DNA of 64,000 bases from Anianibacter sp965662745. Its GTDB lineage: Bacteria > Pseudomonadota > Alphaproteobacteria > Rhodobacterales > Rhodobacteraceae. Shown here piece by piece: positions 25,158 through 33,233 of the stretch. The first letter of the stretch is position 1, and each line of letters opens with the position of its first letter. The DNA lies in assembly GCA_965662745.1 (NCBI GenBank), contig CBFIJK010000005.1, positions 1 to 64,000 of the forward strand, in the 5' to 3' direction. The translations under genes and the position numbers were made by a program. The notes below the pieces were generated by a model that searched no databases, was not told the origin of the DNA, and was given only the letters and a program-made list of their open reading frames with translations.

Positions 25158-26669
25158 ATGGCCCTCGTCCCCACTTTCGACGCCTTCGGGGCGGGTTACG
25201 CCGCGGGCCAGAACCAGGTCGTCTACACGCGCCTTGCCGCAGATCTGGATACGGCCGTGTCGCTGATGCTGAAGCTGACGGGCGCGCGGCGGGACAGCTT
25301 CATGCTGGAATCGGTCACGGGCGGCGAAGTGCGCGGGCGCTATTCGATCATCGGCATGAAGCCCGATCTCGTCTGGCAGTGTCACGGCACGCAAAGCCGC
25401 GTGAACCGTGCCGCCCGCTTTGACGAGACGTTCGAGGATGTGGCCGGTGATCCGCTCGACGCCCTGCGCGCGCTGATTGCCGAAAGCCGGATCGAGTTGC
25501 CCGCCGACCTGCCCGCCGCCAGCGCGGGCCTCTTTGGCTATCTGGGCTACGACATGATCCGTCTGGTCGAACATCTGCCCGATGTGAACCCCGATCCTCT
25601 GGGCCTGCCCGATGCGATCCTGATGCGCCCCTCGGTCATCGCCGTTCTGGATGGCGTGAAGGGCGAGGTGACCATCGTCTCGCCCGCCTGGGTGTCGTCG
25701 GGCCTGTCGCCGCGCGCGGCCTATGCGCAGGCGGCAGAACGTGTGATGGACGCCGTGCGCGATCTCGAACGCGCGCCGGGCCAAAGTGAGCGCGATCTGG
25801 GCGAGGCCGCCGATCTGCCGGAACTGACGTCGAATTTCACGCATGAGGCCTATCTCGCCGCCGTCGCCAAGGCGAAGGACTACATCAAGGCCGGCGATAT
25901 CTTTCAGGTCGTACCCAGCCAACGCTGGTCACAGCATTTCCCGCTGCCGCCCTTCGCTCTTTATCGCTCGCTGCGCCGCACGAACCCCTCACCATTCATG
26001 TTCTACTTCAATTTCGGCGGCTTCCAGGTGATCGGTGCAAGCCCCGAAATCCTTGTCCGCGTCTTCGGCGGAGAGGTCACGATCCGCCCAATCGCGGGCA
26101 CACGCCCCCGCGGCGCGACCCCCGACGAGGACCGCGCGAACGAAGCCGATCTCATGAGCGACGAAAAGGAACTGGCAGAGCACCTGATGCTACTCGATCT
26201 CGGGCGCAATGACGTGGGCCGCGTCGCAAGGATCGGCACCGTGCGCCCAACCGAGGAGTTCATCGTCGAGCGGTATTCGCACGTCATGCATATCGTCTCG
26301 AACGTCGTGGGCGAGTTGTCGGACGAGCATGACGCGCTGTCCGCGCTGCTGGCCGGTCTCCCTGCAGGCACCGTGTCGGGCGCGCCCAAGGTCCGCGCGA
26401 TGGAAATCATCGACGAGCTGGAGCCGGAAAAGCGCGGCGTCTATGGCGGCGGTGTCGGCTATTTCAGCGCAGGTGGCGATATGGATATGTGCATCGCCCT
26501 GCGCACTGCCGTTCTGAAGGATGAAACGCTTTATATCCAGGCGGGTGGCGGCGTCGTCCACGATAGCGACCCGGAAGCTGAGTACATGGAAACCGTCAAC
26601 AAATCCAAGGCGATCCGCAAGGCGGCCGAGGATGCGGGCCGCTTCGTGCATCACGGGTCGAACCGATAA
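25158..26669 (+). CDS. trpE: Anthranilate synthase component I
   Basis: TrpE converts chorismate to anthranilate with ammonia from TrpG. The 503-residue protein has the chorismate-binding core: YIKAGDIFQVVPSQRWSQ, GASPEILVRV, PIAGTRPRGATPDEDRANE, LLDLGRNDVGRVA, and PAGTVSGAPKVRAMEIIDEL near residue 403. C-terminal IQAGGGVVHDSDPE matches the family. It is separated from trpG by a gene on the opposite strand, as in related Rhodobacteraceae. No trp leader peptide is visible in the 14-base gap after the ppiD-like gene. Confidence 0.97.
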   Translation: MALVPTFDAFGAGYAAGQNQVVYTRLAADLDTAVSLMLKLTGARRDSFMLESVTGGEVRGRYSIIGMKPDLVWQCHGTQSRVNRAARFDETFEDVAGDPLDALRALIAESRIELPADLPAASAGLFGYLGYDMIRLVEHLPDVNPDPLGLPDAILMRPSVIAVLDGVKGEVTIVSPAWVSSGLSPRAAYAQAAERVMDAVRDLERAPGQSERDLGEAADLPELTSNFTHEAYLAAVAKAKDYIKAGDIFQVVPSQRWSQHFPLPPFALYRSLRRTNPSPFMFYFNFGGFQVIGASPEILVRVFGGEVTIRPIAGTRPRGATPDEDRANEADLMSDEKELAEHLMLLDLGRNDVGRVARIGTVRPTEEFIVERYSHVMHIVSNVVGELSDEHDALSALLAGLPAGTVSGAPKVRAMEIIDELEPEKRGVYGGGVGYFSAGGDMDMCIALRTAVLKDETLYIQAGGGVVHDSDPEAEYMETVNKSKAIRKAAEDAGRFVHHGSNR

Positions 26670-26747
26670 TCCATCGCGGCCGCGCCGAACGAGGTGTCCC
26701 AAGGATGACATGCGGCGCAGCCGCTCAATAAGATCAAGCCGGGTTGG

Positions 26748-28073
26748 TCAGGGACGTGTGGAATCCAGCAAGGCCGCCGACAAGGGCGCAATCGTCACTT
26801 GCCCCGCCCGTTGCCCTAGCGCCCATTCACTCAAGGCTTGTAGGGTCTCGGGCCGCATGACGCCCTCGACGATCACTGGCGCGGCAAGCCCCGCCTGGAA
26901 GGCCGCCTGGTCCAGGAACCGTTTCATCCCCGACACATTGCGTTCGCCATCGTCGAAAGCGCGAAATACAGTCGCTGCCGCCAAATCTTCTTGCGCCGCG
27001 ATCTGTAGGCCCGAATTCAGACCCTTCTCATAGGTCAGCAGCCCGTGGCCCGTTTCTTTCAGGATCTCGACCACCTGGATTGCGCGTGGCCTGCTTTCCT
27101 GCAACGCGCCATCGGGCCGGTCCATTACCGCGACCGTCTGCGGCAGGTTGCGCAGGTAGACGCCGAACGCGACCTCCACGTCCGACGGCTGCGCCGTGTC
27201 TGGCAAATCCGCCGTCAGCGCGATCTCGATGCCCGCCGCCTTGTAAAGCGCCGCCACCTCAGCGGCATCCTCAAGCATCGGGTCGATCGCTACCGTGACC
27301 GGGATCGGCAAGGCGCTGAGGGCCTCTGCCCCCGGACGCCGGGCGGGATCGTCCCGCAAGACAATGGCCAGGAGCGGCCCGTCGCCGGTCTGCTCGAAGG
27401 GGGTGGAATAGCGTTCGATCGCCGGCGGCGTGTTCTCACCCTCGGCGCTCTCGTCGATCAGGGATCCCGCAGGCTTGAGGATCGGCGCCGTGTCGCTGTC
27501 CGGCGGTGACGGCATTTCCACCGATTCTGCGCCAAGGCCGAGCGCGCTGGCACGGGGCGGCGTCACGCTCCGCTCTTCGGTGATCTCAGGTTCGGGCGTG
27601 TCGTCCGGGGTTGGCACCTCGAGCGCGGGCGTATCCGGCGCACTCGGCGGCTGCGCATCTTCACGCGCGACGGGCGCATTCGGCGTCTCTGTGACAGGCG
27701 GCGGATCGACCTCGCCACCAACGGATCCGGCCTCGTCTTCGCTCAACTCGCCCGTGGGCTCCACCGTCACCGTCTCTGGCGTCTCCGGCGTTTCGGGCAT
27801 GTCCGTGGCCAATGCCATCTCGGGCGCATCATCCAGCGCAGGCGCTTCTGGCAAGCCGCGCGCAGGTGCGCTTTCCATCTCTTCGCCGGAAGCAGCCTCT
27901 TCGGGCGCGTCCTCGACCGGCGCCTCCACATCAACGGCCTCTTCGACCGGCGGCTCAGCCTCGACCACCCCGATATCGGACGGCTCGACCACCGGCGCAT
28001 AGGCCACCGCGCCGATCAGCCCGAAGGCTGCGACGATTCCCCCCGAAATCAATCCGAATAGAAAGCCCTTCAC
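26748..28073 (-). CDS. Divergent polysaccharide deacetylase (YibQ/DUF610) with long acidic linker
   Basis: The 441-residue protein has an N-terminal membrane/signal segment (FGLISGGIVAAFGLIGAVAY), then about 190 residues rich in Glu, Pro, Ala and Thr, and a C-terminal domain (about 230-441) resembling the divergent polysaccharide deacetylase family: PVTVAIDPMLEDAAEVAALY, a GIEIALTADLP segment and VIVEGVMRPETLQAL. It is probably periplasmic and associated with the cell wall. GTG 28073 was chosen because it places the membrane segment at the N-terminus. It sits on the opposite strand between trpE and trpG. Confidence 0.8.
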   Translation of the reverse strand: MKGFLFGLISGGIVAAFGLIGAVAYAPVVEPSDIGVVEAEPPVEEAVDVEAPVEDAPEEAASGEEMESAPARGLPEAPALDDAPEMALATDMPETPETPETVTVEPTGELSEDEAGSVGGEVDPPPVTETPNAPVAREDAQPPSAPDTPALEVPTPDDTPEPEITEERSVTPPRASALGLGAESVEMPSPPDSDTAPILKPAGSLIDESAEGENTPPAIERYSTPFEQTGDGPLLAIVLRDDPARRPGAEALSALPIPVTVAIDPMLEDAAEVAALYKAAGIEIALTADLPDTAQPSDVEVAFGVYLRNLPQTVAVMDRPDGALQESRPRAIQVVEILKETGHGLLTYEKGLNSGLQIAAQEDLAAATVFRAFDDGERNVSGMKRFLDQAAFQAGLAAPVIVEGVMRPETLQALSEWALGQRAGQVTIAPLSAALLDSTRP

Positions 28074-28201
28074 ATGGCCCCCAAGCTGAAGATGTTGCGG
28101 TCGGCCGGGTCGCCCTTGACCCCCGCCCCCGCGTCGGACCACATATAGCGCGACCGAAACCGGGGATGCACCCCCTTTTCCAAGGCCGAAGGCGCACACC
28201 C

Positions 28202-28783
28202 GTGATCCTGCTCATCGATAACTACGACAGCTTTACCTACAATCTCGTCCACTATTTCGGAGAGCTTGGCGCAGATGTCACCGTCCGGCGCAACGACGCG
28301 CTGAATGTGCAAGAGGCGATGGCGATGCGCCCAGAGGGCATCGTGCTGTCGCCCGGCCCCTGCGATCCCGATCAGGCAGGCATCTGCCTTGCCCTGACGC
28401 AGGCGGCTGCCGAGACAGGCACGCCGCTCTTCGGTGTTTGCCTCGGGCACCAGACCATCGGCCAGGCATTCGGCGGCAAGGTCGTCCGCGCCTCCGAAAT
28501 CGTGCACGGCAAGACCGCCCTGATGATTCACGAGGGCAAGGGCGCCTTCGCCGGCCTGCCCTCACCGCTGAAGGCGACGCGCTATCATTCGCTGATCGTC
28601 GAAAAGGAAACGCTCCCGGACACGCTCGAGATCACCGCCCAGCTTGAGGACGGCACTATCATGGGCTTGCGCCACCGCGATCTGCCTATCGAAGGCGTGC
28701 AGTTCCACCCCGAATCCATTGCCTCGGAACATGGCCACGCGCTCCTCAAGAACTTCATCGACACGCTGCAGGTCCCGGCATGA
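28202..28783 (+). CDS. trpG: Anthranilate synthase component II (glutamine amidotransferase)
   Basis: TrpG supplies ammonia to TrpE by hydrolysing glutamine. The 193-residue class I amidotransferase shows LLIDNYDSFTYNLVHYFGEL at the N-terminus, the catalytic nucleophile Cys80 in GVCLGHQ, and the His/Glu pair in GVQFHPESIAS. It starts at GTG 28202 and shares an ATGA overlap with trpD. The protein may also serve folate synthesis (PabA role), as is common in this family. Confidence 0.95.
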   Translation: MILLIDNYDSFTYNLVHYFGELGADVTVRRNDALNVQEAMAMRPEGIVLSPGPCDPDQAGICLALTQAAAETGTPLFGVCLGHQTIGQAFGGKVVRASEIVHGKTALMIHEGKGAFAGLPSPLKATRYHSLIVEKETLPDTLEITAQLEDGTIMGLRHRDLPIEGVQFHPESIASEHGHALLKNFIDTLQVPA

Positions 28784-29793
28784 GCGACGCGCTGAAACCG
28801 CTGATCGCCGCCGCCGCTGAGGGCCCCCTGTCGCGCGTGCAGGCGGAAGCCGCCTTCACCACCCTCTTCGAGGGAGAGGCGACCCCGGCCCAGATGGGCG
28901 GCCTGCTCATGGCCCTCAGAACCCGCGGCGAAACGGTCGAGGAATACGCCGCCGCCGCCGCCGTCATGCGGGCAAAGTGCAATAAAGTCACCGCGCCCGA
29001 GGGTGCGATGGACATCGTTGGAACGGGAGGCGACGGCAAGGGCACACTCAACATCTCAACCGCCACCGCCTTTGTGGTCGCGGGCGCGGGCGTGCCCGTC
29101 GCCAAGCACGGCAATCGCAACCTCAGTTCCAAATCTGGCGCGGCGGATGCGCTGACGGAAATGGGCATCAAGGTGATGGTCGGCCCAGAGGTCGTCGAAC
29201 GCGCGCTGGCCGAAATCGGGATCGCCTTCATGATGGCCCCGATGCACCACCCCGCAATGGCCCATGTCGGCCCCGTGCGGGCTGAACTTGGAACCCGCAC
29301 GATCTTCAACATCCTCGGTCCCCTTACGAATCCCGCAGGCGTCACCCGCCAGCTGACGGGCGCCTTTTCGGACACACTGATCCGCCCCATGGCCGAAACG
29401 CTGCTCGCGCTTGGCTCGACAAAGGCCTGGCTCGTCCACGGCTCGGACGGCACCGACGAGATCTCGATCGCCGGCCCCACAGCGCTTGCGGCACTTGAGA
29501 ACGGCATTGTCGAGGATCGTACACTCCACCCCGAAGACGCGGGCCTACCGGTCCATCCATTCGAGGCGATCCTCGGCGGTAGCCCGGCCGAGAACGCCGC
29601 CGCCTTCCGCGCGCTGCTGTCGGGCGAAAAGAGCGCCTATCGCGATGCGGTGCTGCTCAACGCCGCCGCTGCGCTCGTCGTGGCCGATCACGCCACAACC
29701 CTGACCGAGGGCGCGGAAATGGCCGCGGAAAGCATCGACAGCGGCCAGGCGCGCGCCAAGGTCGAAGGCCTCGCGCGCATCACCTCGGGCTAA
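28780..29793 (+). CDS. trpD: Anthranilate phosphoribosyltransferase
   Basis: TrpD joins anthranilate to PRPP. The 337-residue protein has the PRPP/Mg site DIVGTGGDGKGTLNISTA (about residues 77-94), KHGNRNLSSKSGAADALTEMG, the LGPLTNPAGVTRQL segment and HGSDGTDEISI. The start overlaps the trpG stop codon. A 164-base gap with hairpins separates it from trpC. Confidence 0.97.
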   Translation: MSDALKPLIAAAAEGPLSRVQAEAAFTTLFEGEATPAQMGGLLMALRTRGETVEEYAAAAAVMRAKCNKVTAPEGAMDIVGTGGDGKGTLNISTATAFVVAGAGVPVAKHGNRNLSSKSGAADALTEMGIKVMVGPEVVERALAEIGIAFMMAPMHHPAMAHVGPVRAELGTRTIFNILGPLTNPAGVTRQLTGAFSDTLIRPMAETLLALGSTKAWLVHGSDGTDEISIAGPTALAALENGIVEDRTLHPEDAGLPVHPFEAILGGSPAENAAAFRALLSGEKSAYRDAVLLNAAAALVVADHATTLTEGAEMAAESIDSGQARAKVEGLARITSG

Positions 29794-29957
29794 CCCGCCC
29801 CCTCTTTGGTGTTCCCAAATATCCCGGGGGAGTCGCGCGATAGCGCGGCGGGGGCCGAGCCCCCCATCGCCCGCACCGACAGGGGCGGGCCAAACAAAAA
29901 CCCTGCGGCGCAGCCGCTCCGCTTGGCAAGGCCCGGCTCTCGCGCTACGAACCGGCC
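29794..29957 (+). repeat. Stacked G+C-rich hairpins between trpD and trpC (possible REP-like element)
   Basis: The gap holds several inverted repeats, including GGGGGC-CGA-GCCCCC (29850-29864) and GCGGC-GCA-GCCGC near 29905-29917, with little coding potential. The segment reading CCCAAATATCCCGGGGGAG (29812-29830) resembles, from memory, a motif seen repeatedly after genes in Rhodobacteraceae. It occurs only once in full here. The 16-base string TGCGGCGCAGCCGCTC occurs both here (29904-29919) and after trpE (26711-26726). Confidence 0.4.
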
Positions 29958-30761
29958 ATGGCAACCGTTCTCGACAAGATCAAAGCGTACAAGCTTGAAG
30001 ACATCGCCGCGCGCAAGCAGGCACGGCCCCTCTCGGATGTAGAGGCCGCCGCGAAAGACGCGCCTGCCCCCCGCGCCTTCGCAAACGCGCTCGCCGCCAA
30101 GGCCGCCACCGGCTACGGTCTTATCGCCGAGGTCAAGAAAGCCTCGCCGTCCAAGGGTCTGATCCGCGCCGACTTCGACCCGCCCGCGCTCGCACGTGCC
30201 TACGAGGCCGGGGGCGCCGCCTGTCTCAGCGTGCTGACCGATGCGCCGTCCTTCCAGGGCGCCGACAGCTTCCTGACCGAGGCACGCAATGCCACAAGCC
30301 TTCCCGCGCTGCGCAAGGATTTCATGTATGACACCTACCAGGTGGCCGAGGCCCGCGCGCTGCATGGCGATTGCATTCTGATCATCATGGCCAGCGTGTC
30401 CGACGCGCAAGCCGCCGAGCTTGAATCCGCCGCCACAGACTGGGGCATGGATGCGCTGATCGAAGTGCATGACGAGGCCGAACTCGACCGTGCTCTGCAG
30501 CTGAAATCGCCGCTCATGGGGATCAATAACCGCAACCTGCACACCTTCGAGACGTCCCTCGATACCACAAGGCGCCTCGCGAAGCGCATCCCCGAGGGCC
30601 GGATGATCGTCGCCGAAAGCGGCCTCTCTACGCCTGCCGATCTGGCTGATCTGGCAGGCCACGGCGCGCGCGCCTTCCTCATCGGCGAAAGCCTGATGCG
30701 CCAGGACGATGTCGCCGCCGCCACACGCGCGATCCTCGCCGATCCGGTCCCCGCGGCATGA
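29958..30761 (+). CDS. trpC: Indole-3-glycerol phosphate synthase
   Basis: TrpC closes the indole ring of CdRP. The 267-residue TIM-barrel protein has the catalytic Lys in GLIAEVKKASPSKGLIR, the SVLTDAPSFQGADSFL segment, PALRKDFMYDTYQV, GINNRNLHTFETSL and AESGLSTPADL. It is followed directly by moaC with an ATGA overlap, so tryptophan and molybdenum-cofactor genes share a transcript. Confidence 0.97.
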   Translation: MATVLDKIKAYKLEDIAARKQARPLSDVEAAAKDAPAPRAFANALAAKAATGYGLIAEVKKASPSKGLIRADFDPPALARAYEAGGAACLSVLTDAPSFQGADSFLTEARNATSLPALRKDFMYDTYQVAEARALHGDCILIIMASVSDAQAAELESAATDWGMDALIEVHDEAELDRALQLKSPLMGINNRNLHTFETSLDTTRRLAKRIPEGRMIVAESGLSTPADLADLAGHGARAFLIGESLMRQDDVAAATRAILADPVPAA

Positions 30762-31237
30762 GCGACCTGACCCATTTCGACGCCGAGGGCCGCGCCCATA
30801 TGGTTGATGTGTCGGGCAAGGACATCACCGCGCGTGTCGCCGTGGCCGAGGGCCATATCCGCATGCGTCCCGAAACGCTTACCCTCATCACCGAGGGCCG
30901 CGCGAAGAAGGGCGACGTGATCGGTGTTGCGCGGCTTGCGGGGATCATGGGCGCCAAGAAAACGGCCGAGCTCATTCCGCTTTGCCATCCTTTGCCCGTC
31001 ACCAAGGTCTCCGTCGATCTGACGCCCGATGAAACCCTGCCCGGCCTTCGGATCGAGGCGACCGTCAAGACCACCGGCCAGACCGGCGTCGAGATGGAGG
31101 CTCTGACCGCCGTGACGACCGCCGCCCTGACCGTCTATGACATGGTCAAAGCCGTCGAGAAGGACATGGAGATCGGCGGCATCCGTCTTGTTCTGAAGGA
31201 TGGCGGCAAGTCCGGCCTATACGAGGCGCCCCGGTGA
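30758..31237 (+). CDS. moaC: Cyclic pyranopterin monophosphate synthase
   Basis: MoaC makes cyclic pyranopterin monophosphate in molybdenum-cofactor synthesis, using the MoaA product. The 159-residue protein has MVDVSGKDITARVAVAEG, the LIPLCHPLPVTKVSVDL motif with catalytic residues, and VEMEALTAVTTAALTVYDMVKA. Both ends overlap neighbouring genes (trpC and moeA). Confidence 0.96.
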   Translation: MSDLTHFDAEGRAHMVDVSGKDITARVAVAEGHIRMRPETLTLITEGRAKKGDVIGVARLAGIMGAKKTAELIPLCHPLPVTKVSVDLTPDETLPGLRIEATVKTTGQTGVEMEALTAVTTAALTVYDMVKAVEKDMEIGGIRLVLKDGGKSGLYEAPR

Positions 31238-32409
31238 TTTCCGTCGAAGAGGCGCTGTCTCGCGTTCTGGCCCTCTCGGGCCCGTTGGACGCTGAGACCG
31301 TCCCACTCCGCCGCGCCAACCGCCGTGTTCTGGCGCATCCCCTGACGGCCAAGCGCCAGCAGCCCCCTTTCGCCGCCTCCGCCATGGACGGCTACGCGAT
31401 CCGCAGCAGCGATGCCACGCCCGGCAAGATCCTGACGGTCATTGGCGAATCCGCTGCGGGCCTCCGCTTTGAAGGCACCGTCGGCGCGGGCGAAACGGTG
31501 CGCATCTTCACCGGCGCCCCGGTGCCCGGCGGCGCGGACAAGGTCGTCCTGCAAGAGGATGTCTCGCGAGACGCAGATTGCATCACGCTGGGCGATAAAC
31601 TGGAACCGGCCGCCCATATCCGCCCCGCTGGCGCGGATTTCGGGCATGACTACACGCTCGGCGCTCCCCGCCGCCTGACTCCGCCTGATCTCGCCTTGAT
31701 CGCGGCGATGAACCACGCAAACGTGCCTGTCACCCGCAAGCCCGATGTCGCGATCATCGCGACCGGCGACGAATTGGTGATGCCCGGCGAAGACCCCGGT
31801 CCCGACCAGATCGTCGCCTCCAACAGCTTTGCCCTTTGCGCCATGGCAGAGGATGTCGGCGCCGAGGCGCGCCTGCTGCCCATCGCGCGCGACAACGCGC
31901 CCGCGCTGCGCCAGGCCTTCGAGATGGCCAAGGGCGCGGACCTCATCGTCACAATCGGCGGCGCGTCCGTTGGAGATCACGACCTAGTCGGCCCGGTCGC
32001 GGAAGAGCTTGGCCTGCAACGGTCCTTCTACAAGATCGCGATGCGCCCCGGTAAGCCGCTCATGGCAGGGCGCCTTGGCGCATCGGCAATGCTGGGCCTG
32101 CCCGGAAATCCCGTTTCGGCCATCGTTTGCGGGCATCTCTTCATGCTGCCTCTCTTGCGCCGGATGCTCGGACTACCCGGAGACGCGGCTCCGCGCCTCG
32201 CCGCACCCCTCACCGAAGAACTCGCCCAGAACGGCCCCCGCGAACACTATGTCCGCGCGCGCCTGTCGGAGGGCGGCATCGCCCCGTTCGACCGCCAGGA
32301 CTCATCGCTCCTCACGGTACTGAGCGAGGCGGATGTTCTTCTTGTCCGCCCGCCGAACGACCCGGCGCGCAAGGTTGGCGAAATTGTCCGCTACATCCCG
32401 TTGTCTTGA
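31234..32409 (+). CDS. moeA: Molybdopterin molybdotransferase
   Basis: MoeA inserts molybdate into adenylated molybdopterin. The 391-residue protein shows PPFAASAMDGYAIRS near residue 45, FTGAPVPGGADKVV, the MoCF-binding motif VTIGGASVGDHDLVGPV, and AMRPGKPLMAGRLG with LGLPGNPVSA. The C-terminal domain IV is present. It starts at GTG 31234, overlapping moaC. lexA follows 113 bases later with its own operator. Confidence 0.96.
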   Translation: MISVEEALSRVLALSGPLDAETVPLRRANRRVLAHPLTAKRQQPPFAASAMDGYAIRSSDATPGKILTVIGESAAGLRFEGTVGAGETVRIFTGAPVPGGADKVVLQEDVSRDADCITLGDKLEPAAHIRPAGADFGHDYTLGAPRRLTPPDLALIAAMNHANVPVTRKPDVAIIATGDELVMPGEDPGPDQIVASNSFALCAMAEDVGAEARLLPIARDNAPALRQAFEMAKGADLIVTIGGASVGDHDLVGPVAEELGLQRSFYKIAMRPGKPLMAGRLGASAMLGLPGNPVSAIVCGHLFMLPLLRRMLGLPGDAAPRLAAPLTEELAQNGPREHYVRARLSEGGIAPFDRQDSSLLTVLSEADVLLVRPPNDPARKVGEIVRYIPLS

Positions 32410-32468
32410 AACGGATTCGCACTCGGGCAACGCGCCAAAGGGTGATTCGAAACGTTGACAGCTACAGG

Positions 32469-32494
32469 GAACAGGTGTAGAACAGAAGCCGAAC
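32469..32494 (+). promoter_or_regulatory. LexA (SOS) operator with three GAAC half-sites
   Basis: GAAC occurs at 32469, 32480 and 32491, each separated by exactly seven bases. Alphaproteobacterial LexA binds the direct repeat GTTC-N7-GTTC, here in reverse orientation. Three half-sites give two overlapping operators 29 bases before lexA, indicating autoregulation. Confidence 0.85.
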
Positions 32495-32522
32495 AGCCCT
32501 TTTTTGCAGGCGAGGCACCCGG

Positions 32523-33233
32523 ATGCTCACCAAAAAACAGCTCGACCTTCTCGAACTCATTCACAAGCGGATGCAGAAGGACGGCGTTCCGCCTTCGTTC
32601 GACGAAATGAAAGAGGCGCTCGATCTCAGGTCGAAATCCGGCATTCACCGTCTGATCACCGCTTTGGAAGAACGCGGCTTCATTCGGCGTCTTGCGCACC
32701 GCGCCCGCGCCATCGAGATCATCAAGCTGCCCGATAGCATCGCGAACAAATCCGCCGGAACCGCGCAGTCGGGCTTTACCCCGCGCGTCATCGAAGGCGA
32801 CCGCCCGAAAGCGCGGCCCAAGGGCGCATCGGACGTGTCCAGCATCGACGCGCAGGATATCCCGCTTGTCGGCCGGATTGCGGCAGGCGAGCCGATCGAG
32901 GCGATCACCGACGCGGGCACCAACGTTCCGGTCCCGGGCGGTATGCTGCTTGGCGGCGGCAATCACTATGCGCTTGAAGTCAAAGGCGATTCCATGATCG
33001 ACGCCGGGATCAACCACGGCGATATCGTGGTGATCCGCGAAACCTCTGCCGTGGACGATGGCGATATCGTCGTCGCGCAGGTCGACGGGTATGAAGCGAC
33101 GCTGAAGACGATCCGCCGCAAGGGCAGGACCATCGCGCTTGAACCGGCGAATGCCTCGTACGAGACTCGTCTGTTCAACGAGGACCAGGTCGAGGTTCAG
33201 GGCAAGCTTGTTGGGTTGATCCGCACCTACTGA
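32523..33233 (+). CDS. lexA: SOS response transcriptional repressor LexA
   Basis: LexA represses DNA-repair genes and self-cleaves when stimulated by RecA filaments. The 236-residue protein has an N-terminal winged helix (MLTKKQLDLLELIHKRM, then SGIHRLITALEERGFI), a linker with the Ala121-Gly122 cleavage bond in GRIAAGEPIEA, and a C-terminal S24 peptidase domain with Ser157 (KGDSMIDAG) and Lys195 (ATLKTI). Its stop codon overlaps the 3' end of the convergent ComEC-like gene by seven bases. Confidence 0.97.
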   Translation: MLTKKQLDLLELIHKRMQKDGVPPSFDEMKEALDLRSKSGIHRLITALEERGFIRRLAHRARAIEIIKLPDSIANKSAGTAQSGFTPRVIEGDRPKARPKGASDVSSIDAQDIPLVGRIAAGEPIEAITDAGTNVPVPGGMLLGGGNHYALEVKGDSMIDAGINHGDIVVIRETSAVDDGDIVVAQVDGYEATLKTIRRKGRTIALEPANASYETRLFNEDQVEVQGKLVGLIRTY

